From positions 186,001 through 250,000 of the forward strand of contig NZ_MIJY01000012.1 in assembly GCF_001730305.1 (NCBI RefSeq): 64,000 bases of DNA, read 5' to 3'. How positions within the stretch are numbered: the stretch's first letter is position 1; each line of letters begins with the position of its first letter. Positions 54,120-62,974 of this stretch are shown here, in pieces. Origin of the DNA: Enterococcus termitis. Its GTDB lineage: Bacteria > Bacillota > Bacilli > Lactobacillales > Enterococcaceae. Position numbers and translations under genes: made by a program. A model generated the notes under the pieces. It had not been told where the DNA came from. It searched no databases and saw only the letters and a list, made by a program, of their open reading frames with translations.

Positions 54120-54347
54120 TCACTTGAAATTGATACCAAACAAGCTAGCAAACCATTTTACTACTCCCAAAACAACAGCACCTTGATTATTCGCAAAATC
54201 CAGAACAATCAAAGCAATAAAAATCGTTGAACCAATTTTCAACCATTCTGCACCTTTCCAGTGCTTCAAAATCATTAAAATAACAACAAAAGAAATAATG
54301 GTAATAAAACTACCTTTTAAAAAGCTATCTAAATTTCCAGTACTCAT
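54120..54347 (-). CDS. TcpD family small membrane protein
   Basis: 75 residues with two hydrophobic helices (FITIISFVVILMILKHWKGA; STIFIALIVLDFANN), matching the TcpD-type subunit encoded between TcpC and TcpE in related elements. GGGAG lies upstream of the ATG. Confidence 0.75.
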   Translation of the reverse strand: MSTGNLDSFLKGSFITIISFVVILMILKHWKGAEWLKIGSTIFIALIVLDFANNQGAVVLGVVKWFASLFGINFK

Positions 54348-54351
54348 CTAC

Positions 54352-55314
54352 TTACTCCCTACTTTCTGTAAAATAATGTTTAAATGTATAAATGAATTGA
54401 GAATTTTCCGTCTCACCAATCCATAGTGTGAAATTCTCTGTATGTGTTACTTTTGTTTCTTTGTCTTCAAAGACTACAGAAACTTGCACGCCTTGAAGGT
54501 CTTTCTCTTTCGTTTCAAAGAAATTTAAAGAGCCTTTTTCTAATTCCTTAAATTTGAATTGACCAGTCGTCAGCACTGGTTCTTTCATCAACAAGGATAA
54601 TTCTTCTTTCTTTCCTTCGGCATATTTACCAAAGAACAACATTAAAAATGTTTCCATTTTTTTTCGTTCCTTTGCTTCAACATCCAATGGCTTTTTAACT
54701 GTCTCCAGCGGATCAGTTTTCCCTTTTGGCATCTCTAATGCCAGTACATATGGACGTGAAACAATTGCATACAACCCTTTATCTTCAACAATTGGCAATA
54801 CTAACACTTCGTTCTTTTGAAAAGTTTTCTTTTCCAATTTTTCTTCATAACTAATGGTCACATGCGCCAACAAACTATCCTTAGATTCTTCTACCTCTGA
54901 TAGTTCCACACTTTTTAATGTACGTTTGTATTTTCCTTTGATTCCTTCATCTAATTCTCCAGCATCAAAAGAAACATATGAAGATAACCGTTTAAACCGT
55001 TTGTCCGTGTCTTTTTCTTCCGAATCATACGTGATATAGTCCTTCACAAATCCTTTCACGTAATGAGACAAACTTACAATATCAATTTCTTTTGTTTCCT
55101 GCGGTTTTTCCTGTTTTTCTAGCTTCTCAACTTTTTTTATCGTTTCTGACATATTAGAAGCCATTACATTAGAACGAACAACCGCAACTCCTGAAAAGAC
55201 GAGTAATGCTATAAAACTTACCGAAACAAATGTAGTTGATTTTTTCCTTGAAACTTTTTTTACTTTAGGATTTTTTTCAGCTTTTTCTTTCTTTTTAATA
55301 TTTTTCCATTTCAT
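54352..55314 (-). CDS. TcpC family conjugation channel protein (Tn916 Orf13, ConB type)
   Basis: 320 residues, one N-terminal membrane helix (STTFVSVSFIALLVFSGVAV) after a lysine-rich cytoplasmic tail, then a large extracellular part with two NTF2-like halves (HYVKGFVKDYITYDSEEKDT in the first, RKKMETFLMLFFGKYAEGKK in the second), as in TcpC. A core VirB8-like scaffold. First gene of the TcpC-to-lysozyme block. Confidence 0.9.
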   Translation of the reverse strand: MKWKNIKKKEKAEKNPKVKKVSRKKSTTFVSVSFIALLVFSGVAVVRSNVMASNMSETIKKVEKLEKQEKPQETKEIDIVSLSHYVKGFVKDYITYDSEEKDTDKRFKRLSSYVSFDAGELDEGIKGKYKRTLKSVELSEVEESKDSLLAHVTISYEEKLEKKTFQKNEVLVLPIVEDKGLYAIVSRPYVLALEMPKGKTDPLETVKKPLDVEAKERKKMETFLMLFFGKYAEGKKEELSLLMKEPVLTTGQFKFKELEKGSLNFFETKEKDLQGVQVSVVFEDKETKVTHTENFTLWIGETENSQFIYTFKHYFTESRE

Positions 55315-55333
55315 ACTTTCTTTCTACCTCCCT

Positions 55334-55531
55334 TCATTTTAGATCAGCATTCCTTGTTCCTTGTAAACAAAGAATATTTCCTCTAATAGAAATTCCAGCC
55401 AACAATTGAGAACTTCCATAAACGGTCGTTCCGTTTCGTATACGATCTTCTTTATATTCTTCCACTGATACTCTTACTTCAAAGTCACTGTCTAACTCAT
55501 CAAGTAAATTTCTTAAAGCTTCTATTTTCAT
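55334..55531 (-). CDS. Small protein of unknown function
   Basis: 65 residues from the ATG at 55531 with GGGAGGG four bases upstream (MKIEALRNLLDELDSDFEVR). No family recognised. It is the first gene downstream of the terminator between cargo and transfer genes. Confidence 0.5.
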   Translation of the reverse strand: MKIEALRNLLDELDSDFEVRVSVEEYKEDRIRNGTTVYGSSQLLAGISIRGNILCLQGTRNADLK

Positions 55532-55553
55532 TATTCCCTCCCATCTACCTTTC

Positions 55554-55583
55554 TTTCCAAAGAAAAAAGTAGTCATTCAACTA
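55554..55583 (-). terminator. Terminator between cargo and transfer genes
   Basis: On the minus strand AGTAGTCAT pairs with ATGACTACT around AGTTGA, followed by TTTTTTC. It sits directly upstream of the 65-residue gene and TcpC. Transfer genes would need read-through or their own promoter. Confidence 0.75.
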
Positions 55584-55696
55584 TGACTACTTTAATCAAA
55601 ATTTTTATTCTTCTATCAATTCATTATTCAAACCATTCAAAAAAGTCTTGTTTAAATCCATAAAGAAGATATCTCTAAATCACTCTCCTAACATAG

Positions 55697-55996
55697 CTAC
55701 AAAACATCTTTTTCAGTCATATCAGGAATATTTCTTATTCTTTTTAAAACATCTTTAGCAATATCCTTTCCAAACATATCTTCAAATTCATTTAATTGTG
55801 CAAGACTAAAAACTTCTGCATCCCCAGAATTTAACCTAGCTCTTAACTCTTGAAGCGATTCACTCATCATAAACAAATTTTTAAATTGGTCTTCTAAGTC
55901 TTCACCTTGATATACTAACGAAACTTCATGATAAACAAAAATCTCAATACTAAGCAGTACCCCTGATTTCGTAAAAATTAATACCACTCCTTTCAT
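55697..55996 (-). CDS. Truncated paralogue of the following gene
   Basis: 99 residues, about 60 percent identical by eye to the first 95 residues of the neighbour at 56053 (shared core: KNLFMMSESLQELRARLNSG). It lacks that protein's C-terminal 70 residues. The neighbour's start ATG (preceded by GGAGTGGTGCTA) corresponds here to ATT (GGAGTGGTATTA-ATT), so it must start at ATT or at the ATG inside the Shine-Dalgarno-like run. Probably decaying. Confidence 0.5.
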   Translation of the reverse strand: MKGVVLIFTKSGVLLSIEIFVYHEVSLVYQGEDLEDQFKNLFMMSESLQELRARLNSGDAEVFSLAQLNEFEDMFGKDIAKDVLKRIRNIPDMTEKDVL

Positions 55997-56052
55997 TAAA
56001 AATAATCATTTTCATCTAGACATTTTTTTCTCAAACTTTTTAGCATTTTCAA

Positions 56053-56550
56053 TTATCGTTTGACAATATCCTTCACAATGCCTTCACAAGCTCCAGCAAT
56101 CAATGTTTCAAAAATATCACTTCTGATAACTCCATCTTCATCTGCCCATTTTTTAGCAGAAGCAACAGATAGTTGATAATTTTCAGATTCATAATAAAGC
56201 TTTTCAACTTGATCAGATTTTAATTCAGTCTTGCCTAACACATAATCAAAAACCTCTTTTTTGATTTGATCTAAATATTCTGTAACAGTCATACTAGGAA
56301 TATTATTTAATTGTTTCAAAATTTCTTCTGAAATATATTCACCATACGTATCTTCAAATTCATGTAATTGTCCAATATCGCATGTTTCTGCATCCCCAGA
56401 ATTCAACCTAGCTCTTAGCGTTCGGAACGATTCACTCATCATAAATAAGTTTTTGAACCGCTCTTCTAAATCTTTGCCTTTATAATGCAAAGATACTTCC
56501 TTAAACACATATCGTTCAATGTGTACCAAAACTTCTTCTTTTGTAAACAT
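56053..56550 (-). CDS. ICE cargo protein, family unknown
   Basis: 165 residues from the ATG at 56550 after GAAGGAGTG. N-terminal half MFTKEEVLVHIERYVFKEVS with a core KNLFMMSESFRTLRARLNSG, and a helical C-terminal half. Paralogous to the truncated gene downstream. No recognised family; cytosolic and acidic. A DNA-binding or immunity role cannot be told. Confidence 0.5.
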   Translation of the reverse strand: MFTKEEVLVHIERYVFKEVSLHYKGKDLEERFKNLFMMSESFRTLRARLNSGDAETCDIGQLHEFEDTYGEYISEEILKQLNNIPSMTVTEYLDQIKKEVFDYVLGKTELKSDQVEKLYYESENYQLSVASAKKWADEDGVIRSDIFETLIAGACEGIVKDIVKR

Positions 56551-56564
56551 TAGCACCACTCCTT

Positions 56565-56876
56565 CTATTGGTAATAATTATTTTTAATCTCATCTTCAAC
56601 AACTAATAATTCTCGATTAAATAATGTACGAATTTCAGATTCAGAAACACCACCTTCTATGCGAATCTTTTCAACAAACATTTCCATGTTTTTAAAACAT
56701 TTTGCTGAAATCAATTTTTTAAACAAAAAAGGAAGCTCTAACAGTTCATCTTCTGTAGGCTTCCGTTTAAAATATTTTTCACAACTCTTGATATTATTAG
56801 TCATTTCATTAACAATTTCATTCTGCAAATTTTCCCAAAAATATGAAATTGCCATTTCACTTGATATCAAACTCAT
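56565..56876 (-). CDS. Small helical protein of unknown function
   Basis: 103 residues, all-helical (AISYFWENLQNEIVNEMTNN), with GAGGTAGAGAAA before the ATG. It directly precedes the 165-residue gene and is likely co-transcribed. No family recognised. Confidence 0.5.
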   Translation of the reverse strand: MSLISSEMAISYFWENLQNEIVNEMTNNIKSCEKYFKRKPTEDELLELPFLFKKLISAKCFKNMEMFVEKIRIEGGVSESEIRTLFNRELLVVEDEIKNNYYQ

Positions 56877-56943
56877 TTTCTCTACCTCATTCTATTAATT
56901 TAAACTGTAGGTCTCACACCACAAACTTTATTAAGTCTCTTTT

Positions 56944-57471
56944 CTAAAATGACCCTTTAATATAGACATCACAATCATCAACACTATTATATGGACGTTC
57001 TACCAAATAAGTTTTTATACCTTTGCGACAATTCTTAATCTCTCGTGTTAAATAAGGATTGTCTTCTACTATTCCTGTTATCCCATACGCATCCAAAAAT
57101 AGCATTTTGCTATACTCATTTGTACAAACCAGTTTATCATATCTAATATTATGTGTATCTAACCATTCGGAAGTTACTGTAGAACTCCAACCAAAACGCT
57201 TTGTCATAATGATTACATGATCATATCCACTTGCAATCTCCATTATTTTTTTGGTGGCAATTTCATCAATTTCAACATTTTTATAGAAATAAAATGCATT
57301 TTCTAACCATTTTAGTTTTTCAAATTCTTTTGTCATTCCCAAAACTTTAGTAACATCATAATCTGTCAATTCACTCGGCTTAATTTTTCTCCCTAACCAT
57401 TTACTGTAAAGTTGACATTCTAATTCATTACCCGTCAAGGTTCCGTCAATATCAATAGCTATAATCTCCAT
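56944..57471 (-). CDS. HAD-superfamily 5'(3')-deoxyribonucleotidase-like protein
   Basis: 175 residues from the ATG at 57471, six bases after AGGAGG. Motif I DIDGTLTG near the N-terminus, HVIIMTKRFG (motif II) and GIVEDNP (motif IV) place it with the NT5C-type deoxynucleotidases. It could dephosphorylate nucleotides; a role in host nucleotide balance or defence against other elements is conceivable. Overlaps the next gene's end. Confidence 0.75.
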   Translation of the reverse strand: MEIIAIDIDGTLTGNELECQLYSKWLGRKIKPSELTDYDVTKVLGMTKEFEKLKWLENAFYFYKNVEIDEIATKKIMEIASGYDHVIIMTKRFGWSSTVTSEWLDTHNIRYDKLVCTNEYSKMLFLDAYGITGIVEDNPYLTREIKNCRKGIKTYLVERPYNSVDDCDVYIKGSF

Positions 57472-57481
57472 TTTTCGCCTC

Positions 57482-58594
57482 CTAATCATCTAATTTGAAT
57501 ATAATATTCGTATAAACATACCCTCTATCATTATCTGATTCTAATTTTCGATCATGATAATTTTTGATCCAATATAGAGATTTTACCGTTGCAAAATTTG
57601 GTGCTTTAACTATTAATTCCCCTTTTGCTGGTAACTCTACCGTTACATTTTCAAGTCCTTCGGCTCCTCCTTTTGCTTTATTCACCACTGATAGCCATTC
57701 CTCATTTGAAAACATTTCACCATTATTGTATAAAGGCTCGACAATAAGTTTAAGTGCTTTCACCTCTCCATCTACTAATACATATCTGTACCAATAATCA
57801 GAAAAAATTTTATTATAAGTTTCTGCAAGTTTCGGGTTTTTTGCATAAGCAATGATAGTAAATGGATTTTTCATTTCAATAAAACCATTTCCATATTTTT
57901 TAAATTTGTTGGCTAAATCTTTAATGATCTCTCTTTTTTCCTCACTAGTCATTGGTATTTTTGTATATTTATCTGTTTTAAACAATAAATTTAACAAAGA
58001 ATATTTCCCTAACTGACGTTGAATGTTTAGTTTTTCTTGATAACTAGTAGGAAATATTTCAACTGTTTCTAAATCTGAAAGCTGATATTCAATCCCCCAA
58101 CTAGCTAACTTTTTACATACCTCTTCTTTTTGACGTAATCTTTCCCCACGTTCTGAATGATCTTCTAGCTCCCCTTGTTCATCCATCGCTTGAATTGCAC
58201 CACTTTCAAAAATAAACTCAACTTTATCAACTTTTTCTGCATCTTTTCGTAGCATCATTTCCATATCTTTGGACGTTGGAAAAATAACGAGCCGATATTT
58301 CAGAACTTTTTTGTTGATCCCAATAACGTCATGGGAAACCTCAGCTAAATTTAAAATCGAACAAAACTCATCTACAGCTTTCTTGCTGTCTTCCAGCTCC
58401 TGTAAATAAATATCATTTACCAAAATTTCTACATTTTGCTGTTTTCCTAAAATCCTTAACACATCAACATCATATTCACAACGTGGCATAACTTCCAATT
58501 TGTCTTCTTCTAAAATTTTAGGATTCGCTTCTAGTTCAATAGCTTTTTCCAATACTATATGAAGGCGATCTGTAAGTTCATTTATTTTTTCCAT
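57482..58594 (-). CDS. Large ICE protein of unknown function
   Basis: 370 residues, soluble, with two similar blocks rich in alternating beta strands (EYDVDVLRILGKQQNVEILV near the start; VEIFPTSYQEKLNIQRQLGK at about residue 180). A GGGGTGAGG site precedes the ATG. The two blocks hint at an internal duplication, seen also in YRLVIFPTSKDMEMMLRKDA against the second block. No recognised family. Confidence 0.5.
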   Translation of the reverse strand: MEKINELTDRLHIVLEKAIELEANPKILEEDKLEVMPRCEYDVDVLRILGKQQNVEILVNDIYLQELEDSKKAVDEFCSILNLAEVSHDVIGINKKVLKYRLVIFPTSKDMEMMLRKDAEKVDKVEFIFESGAIQAMDEQGELEDHSERGERLRQKEEVCKKLASWGIEYQLSDLETVEIFPTSYQEKLNIQRQLGKYSLLNLLFKTDKYTKIPMTSEEKREIIKDLANKFKKYGNGFIEMKNPFTIIAYAKNPKLAETYNKIFSDYWYRYVLVDGEVKALKLIVEPLYNNGEMFSNEEWLSVVNKAKGGAEGLENVTVELPAKGELIVKAPNFATVKSLYWIKNYHDRKLESDNDRGYVYTNIIFKLDD

Positions 58595-58598
58595 AACC

Positions 58599-59105
58599 TC
58601 ACCCCATTTTTATATTTAATTTTTTCATGAATTGATAAGGAATTCTTTTTTTTATATCACGACCACTGGATAAAAATATACCCTCATTCAAAATCTTACT
58701 TTCGAATTGAGCCGACATATTCCAACCTTGCTTACGTAATGTATTATAAAAATATCGGAATTGACCTTTCCTTTCTTGTATTTTTGGAATCAGAATATCC
58801 AGCGTTGCACAATATACATATCTGTAATACCACCCGTCAATTTCTTCCCTAGTAAATAAAAAATAGCTTCCATCTTGACCACATAATTGAATATTCCCTA
58901 AGACTTTTTCGCTATTTTTTTCTAACCACGATTCAATAAGTATCGTTCGAATTCCTATTTTATCGGCTTCTATACAGATTGTACTATCTCGGATACGGTT
59001 AGTATATTCAGCATGTAATGCATACCATAAAGTATCTACTTCTGAACCAGACACTGTAGTAGTATCACCTAAAAATAATTTACCAACAGACAATACATTA
59101 CTCAT
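58599..59105 (-). CDS. ICE protein of unknown function
   Basis: 168 residues, starting one base after the relaxase stop codon and after a GAAAGGATTG ribosome site within it. Contains many aromatic residues (EIDGWYYRYVYCATLDILIP). Translation appears coupled to the relaxase gene. No family recognised. Confidence 0.5.
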   Translation of the reverse strand: MSNVLSVGKLFLGDTTTVSGSEVDTLWYALHAEYTNRIRDSTICIEADKIGIRTILIESWLEKNSEKVLGNIQLCGQDGSYFLFTREEIDGWYYRYVYCATLDILIPKIQERKGQFRYFYNTLRKQGWNMSAQFESKILNEGIFLSSGRDIKKRIPYQFMKKLNIKMG

Positions 59106-60332
59106 TTAATTCAATCCTTTCTTCTCAATGAATTTTTCAAACTCAATTTGACGAATATCTTTATCTGTCAATTCTGCTCGATCCATAAGTTCCCTCAACC
59201 AAAGAGCAAATCCTTGTTTACCTAAAGAAAGTTCAATAATCTTCAAACGTTTCGCCCATTGCAATTCAATGCAACGCATTGATCTTTCCAAACTAGGCTC
59301 TTCTCTTTTTTTATTCAACTTCACCTTTTTCCACGAGCCGAACACTTCATAAAATTCTTTATAAAAAACTAATTCTATATTGCCTTGACTGTCCACTTGT
59401 TCGTCATAAACCTCGAATTTTGATAACAACAAATTGATTGCTATATCATCTAAAGGAACACCATTTATATAGTCTGAAAAAACTTGCTCATTATAATCTT
59501 TTCCAAGTTCTAACTCGTAGCGATTCCAAATACCATATTCTTCTATCACTTCACCTACATTCATTCGCATTTTACTAGCCAGTTCATACCGCTTTTCATA
59601 AAAACGAACAAACATACCTTCACCACCACGAGCACCATAATAAAGTGTTAACCCCCCATGATCCTCTCTAAATTTCTTTTCCTGCTCTCTATACACTTGA
59701 AAATCAGTATTAATCAATTCCTTATCCCTACGCTTTTTCAACTCGTATAAATCAAAATTCCCATTGATCGGATCATACATTTCATCAATCGCTATATCTA
59801 GTCGAGTTGAATGCAACCGAGAATAATATCCTCTAGAAGAATACCAAGACGGATCTAAAACTCTTGCTAACCACTCACGAAAAGTCAAACCAATACTTTC
59901 TAAATATTGTTCTAACTCATAAACACCCATACCTGTTAAGTCCAGCAAAATACCTTGACGAGAATCAGACGTTCGATCAAATACAACAATATTTCCACAA
60001 CTATATTTCGCTTCATAATTATGCTTACTTGATTCTTCCATCACAAAATACTTCATCGGAATACCAATGACTTTTTCTAAAATTGTTCGTATTGTACTAT
60101 CAAAAAATGTAAACTTTAAATAATCAAAATGAACGTGTAATTGATAAGAACTTTCTGAAACCAAACCCAAATTTTCTTTTATTTGTTTTACTTTGTCATC
60201 TGGTATTGGATATTTTTCTCTTTCATAATCTGACAACATCGCTCTAGATATGCCCACCTTTGGAGAAAAAGTTCTCAACGTATACCCTAATCTTTTTCGT
60301 ATCTTTTTTAGCTCATCACCAGTCAAACGCAC
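59106..60332 (-). CDS. mobT: MobT-type relaxase (Tn916 Orf20, replication initiation fold)
   Basis: 408 residues. An N-terminal XRE helix-turn-helix (RKRLGYTLRTFSPKVGISRA then MLSDYEREKYPIP) precedes a Rep_trans domain. LDLTGMGVYELEQYLESIGL, TRLDIAIDEMYDPINGNFDL and FYEKRYELASKMRMNVGEVI are visible. It nicks one strand at oriT and pilots it into the recipient. The GTG at 60332 is close to AAGGAG; a TTG six bases later has better spacing. Confidence 0.93.
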   Translation of the reverse strand: MRLTGDELKKIRKRLGYTLRTFSPKVGISRAMLSDYEREKYPIPDDKVKQIKENLGLVSESSYQLHVHFDYLKFTFFDSTIRTILEKVIGIPMKYFVMEESSKHNYEAKYSCGNIVVFDRTSDSRQGILLDLTGMGVYELEQYLESIGLTFREWLARVLDPSWYSSRGYYSRLHSTRLDIAIDEMYDPINGNFDLYELKKRRDKELINTDFQVYREQEKKFREDHGGLTLYYGARGGEGMFVRFYEKRYELASKMRMNVGEVIEEYGIWNRYELELGKDYNEQVFSDYINGVPLDDIAINLLLSKFEVYDEQVDSQGNIELVFYKEFYEVFGSWKKVKLNKKREEPSLERSMRCIELQWAKRLKIIELSLGKQGFALWLRELMDRAELTDKDIRQIEFEKFIEKKGLN

Positions 60333-60439
60333 GTCTCCTTACCATTCGGACAAGATATCAATTTTTGTCCGACAAATTTTTATCAATGAAATCCTTTCGT
60401 ATCAAAGGTTTAAAGGTTCTATTATTTATTTATTCGTTT

Positions 60440-60615
60440 TTTCTGCACCCCGTATTACCAATCGGGGTGCTGGGAAATTAGAGGGCTACGCCCTCTAATT
60501 CACTTCGTGCATCTTGCAAGCAATATGCACGTGCATTTTTACGTGGTGATTGCTTACGCAACCACAAAATGCACGCACATTTCACTTGCAGACACACTCG
60601 TGTTATTCACCTACT
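60440..60615. other. oriT: Probable origin of transfer (oriT)
   Basis: Non-coding and GC-richer than its surroundings, between relaxase and FtsK-type genes. Three hairpins in a row: GCACCCCG/CGGGGTGC (60445-60470), AATTAGAGGGC/GCCCTCTAATT (60476-60500) and GTGCATTTT..GTGGT/ACCAC..AAAATGCAC (60531-60574). Position and hairpins match oriT of MobT elements; nick site not assigned. Confidence 0.65.
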
Positions 60616-60629
60616 GTTAAGCATTAAAA

Positions 60630-60806
60630 CTACAATTCTTCCACCTCTATTATTTCAATATCTTCCTCAATTATTCTTACTCTTCGGATTGCATCTTTTT
60701 TATTCACTGCTGGTACTTTCATTCCATAACGTTCTCCATTTTTTAAATATTTAACTAAATAAGGTTGTACTTCATATACTTCTCCAATCACTCGATGCAA
60801 AGGCAT
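60630..60806 (-). CDS. Small protein of unknown function (58 residues)
   Basis: A 58-residue frame (MPLHRVIGEVYEVQPYLVKY at the start) after AGAGGAATAAG. Basic in the middle and acidic at the C-terminus (IIEEDIEIIEVEEL). Located next to oriT, so a relaxosome accessory protein is possible. Confidence 0.6.
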   Translation of the reverse strand: MPLHRVIGEVYEVQPYLVKYLKNGERYGMKVPAVNKKDAIRRVRIIEEDIEIIEVEEL

Positions 60807-60823
60807 AACTTATTCCTCTCTTT

Positions 60824-61132
60824 CTATCCTCTTTTATCCACTGGATAACGTTGGTTATAGTCTTCAGGCAATAAAAAAAGACGATCAATCATTTCTGATA
60901 AATTCGCCCCTTGCTTTCTATTTTCATTAAGTTTCTCCAACAATTTTACTTCGTCCTCGTCTAGCATTAATTGCGGAACTGGATTTCCATACACATAGTG
61001 AGGGTTTTTCATATCAATTTTTCTAGTAAAACGAAACTCTGTTCTTTCTTCAATCTTAACAATCCAGCTACGCAAAGTTCTTTCTTTCATTTTTAAAAAG
61101 TCACAGACTTCAATTATTGTATAATATGTCAA
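60824..61132 (-). CDS. MerR-like helix-turn-helix protein
   Basis: 102 residues from a TTG nine bases after AAGGAGGG. The N-terminal IIEVCDFLKMKERTLRSWIV is a MerR/excisionase-type winged helix; a helical C-terminus follows (EDEVKLLEKLNENRKQGANL). It may regulate the relaxase region or assist processing at oriT. Confidence 0.65.
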   Translation of the reverse strand: MTYYTIIEVCDFLKMKERTLRSWIVKIEERTEFRFTRKIDMKNPHYVYGNPVPQLMLDEDEVKLLEKLNENRKQGANLSEMIDRLFLLPEDYNQRYPVDKRG

Positions 61133-61192
61133 AAAAAGACACCCTCCTTACATTCATTTTTAAATATGCGTTACAATTCTTCACCTATTAAA

Positions 61193-61345
61193 TCAATCAG
61201 TAAATATCAATTGTAAAAGAAACAAAAAGAAAAAGATCAAACTGAACACTTGCCCCAACTTATTATCCAAACACCAAAAAGCTATGAAACCAATTACAGT
61301 TGTCAGTAGTACAATAAATATGAAGCGTTTATCATCACCAATCAT
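61193..61345 (-). CDS. Small two-helix membrane protein (50 residues)
   Basis: A 50-residue frame after GGGAGGGAAGAA. Two membrane helices (FIFIVLLTTVIGFIAFW and VFSLIFFFLFLLQLIF). Adjacent to the coupling ATPase gene; possibly a helper of the transfer channel. Confidence 0.6.
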   Translation of the reverse strand: MIGDDKRFIFIVLLTTVIGFIAFWCLDNKLGQVFSLIFFFLFLLQLIFTD

Positions 61346-61399
61346 TTCTTCCCTCCCATAATTACCAAATTTTGATCTTTACATAAAAAAATACGGAAT

Positions 61400-62974
61400 T
61401 TAAACTGTCTCTTTTTGTCGTTTTTTTACTTTTTCAGAATAAGAAACACCTTCCAGAAGTGCCTCCGCCTTTTCATTTTTCTCTTTTATCATTTCCGCTC
61501 TATGTTCGCTTCTAGTTGATTCAATTTGTTCTCTTTCCTCACTAACAAATTGATCTCCATAAATATCCTCCAGTATTTCTTTGTCTTCCTCGGTAACTTC
61601 TACTGCATCAACATCTGTAAAAGGCATTGCAGGAAAGTTTTTGAAGAACTCAACAAAATCAAAGGTCTTGTCCACTAATGCTGAATACAGTTCTTGTGGA
61701 ACTCCTGCGCCAACATCAATATAACCACGTCCAACAACGCCATACTTATTAATGAACGCTTTATTTTTATTATCATCACCAAAGGTCATAATATACCCCT
61801 GTTCTGATAGACGACCTAATGATACTTTACACATTAAATTGTCTCGAATAGCCGAACGGATAACATCTGTACCAGCTTTTTGAGTAGCCAAAATAAAGAA
61901 CACTCCAGCTTGTCTAGCTTTCAATACTAACGGCGTAATACTTTCATAAAGTTTTTCTTCTGTAAGTGCATCATCTCTACCATATTTATCCAAAACAGAA
62001 ACAAATGCTGCCCATTCATCTACAATAAAAAATTCTGGTTTCATTCCATAATAACGATAGTTTTTACCGATCGTATAATTGGGTTGTTTCTTCATGTGTA
62101 AGAAACGTTTATCCATCAATTCTACCGCTTCTTGCATCTGTTTGAAGATATCTTTTTTATCAGAAGCAACCAATCCTTTAAATGCATCAAAGTTTCCTAA
62201 ATCAGCTAAATCAGCATTTTTAGGATCAGCAATATGCACACGACCTTCTTTACCTAAAGCAGAGATCAAAGAATAGATAAAGTACGTTTTTCCTCCACCA
62301 GTACCACCAGTGATTAACATATGCGGCAGAGCATCATATTCCCAAACAACACCTTTCATCAATTCTACTTTTCCATCTTTGGCACTCAAATCTTCAAATT
62401 TGATTCGTTTACTTTGAACATCAATCAAGTAACAGAAAGTCACAAAGCCTTGTTCTCTTTTTACTGCTGTTAAGTCTGCTAAATACATGTCTTCTAGTGG
62501 TCTCCCAATTTGAAGAAATTTATCTTGAAATTTATTTCCAATTTTAAATGTAAATTCATCTGTATCACCATTCGCTCGGTAATATACCTTTGGAAATCTT
62601 CTAGTTTCTTTTTGTCCTTTTTCTGTTTTTTTGGTCTTCTTTATCACAAACTCATTTTCATCTAAGTATTCTGCTAGCATCTGTTTCTTATATTGTTTTG
62701 CAAAAAAGCCCCCTCGTAATTGTGATGATCGAATAACAATAACCGAAAAGAATATACTAAAAACAATTCCAGCGATTGTAACAACAACTGGTATTATAAA
62801 CGGTTGTATTGTATATTCTCCATTCATTTTTTCTACCATCGGATAAGTAATAAAGAAATGATAGACACCTAAGAGTACAAAAAAAGGACTACAGATTCCT
62901 AGTCCATACTTAAATAATAAATTTCTATGAAGCATACGAATGCGCCTACCACGATAGACAAACAACTTATTCAC
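61400..62974 (-). CDS. FtsK/SpoIIIE-type coupling ATPase (Tn916 Orf21, ConQ type)
   Basis: About 524 residues from a GTG at 62974 (AGGG upstream, spacing long; start uncertain). Two N-terminal membrane helices (GICSPFFVLLGVYHFFITYP; VTIAGIVFSIFFSVIVI) precede the motor domain with Walker A LITGGTGGGKTYF, Walker B EFFIVDEWAAFVSVL and FILATQKAGTDVIRSAIRDN. It delivers the relaxosome to the channel. Overlaps the upstream gene by eight bases. Confidence 0.93.
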   Translation of the reverse strand: MNKLFVYRGRRIRMLHRNLLFKYGLGICSPFFVLLGVYHFFITYPMVEKMNGEYTIQPFIIPVVVTIAGIVFSIFFSVIVIRSSQLRGGFFAKQYKKQMLAEYLDENEFVIKKTKKTEKGQKETRRFPKVYYRANGDTDEFTFKIGNKFQDKFLQIGRPLEDMYLADLTAVKREQGFVTFCYLIDVQSKRIKFEDLSAKDGKVELMKGVVWEYDALPHMLITGGTGGGKTYFIYSLISALGKEGRVHIADPKNADLADLGNFDAFKGLVASDKKDIFKQMQEAVELMDKRFLHMKKQPNYTIGKNYRYYGMKPEFFIVDEWAAFVSVLDKYGRDDALTEEKLYESITPLVLKARQAGVFFILATQKAGTDVIRSAIRDNLMCKVSLGRLSEQGYIMTFGDDNKNKAFINKYGVVGRGYIDVGAGVPQELYSALVDKTFDFVEFFKNFPAMPFTDVDAVEVTEEDKEILEDIYGDQFVSEEREQIESTRSEHRAEMIKEKNEKAEALLEGVSYSEKVKKRQKETV

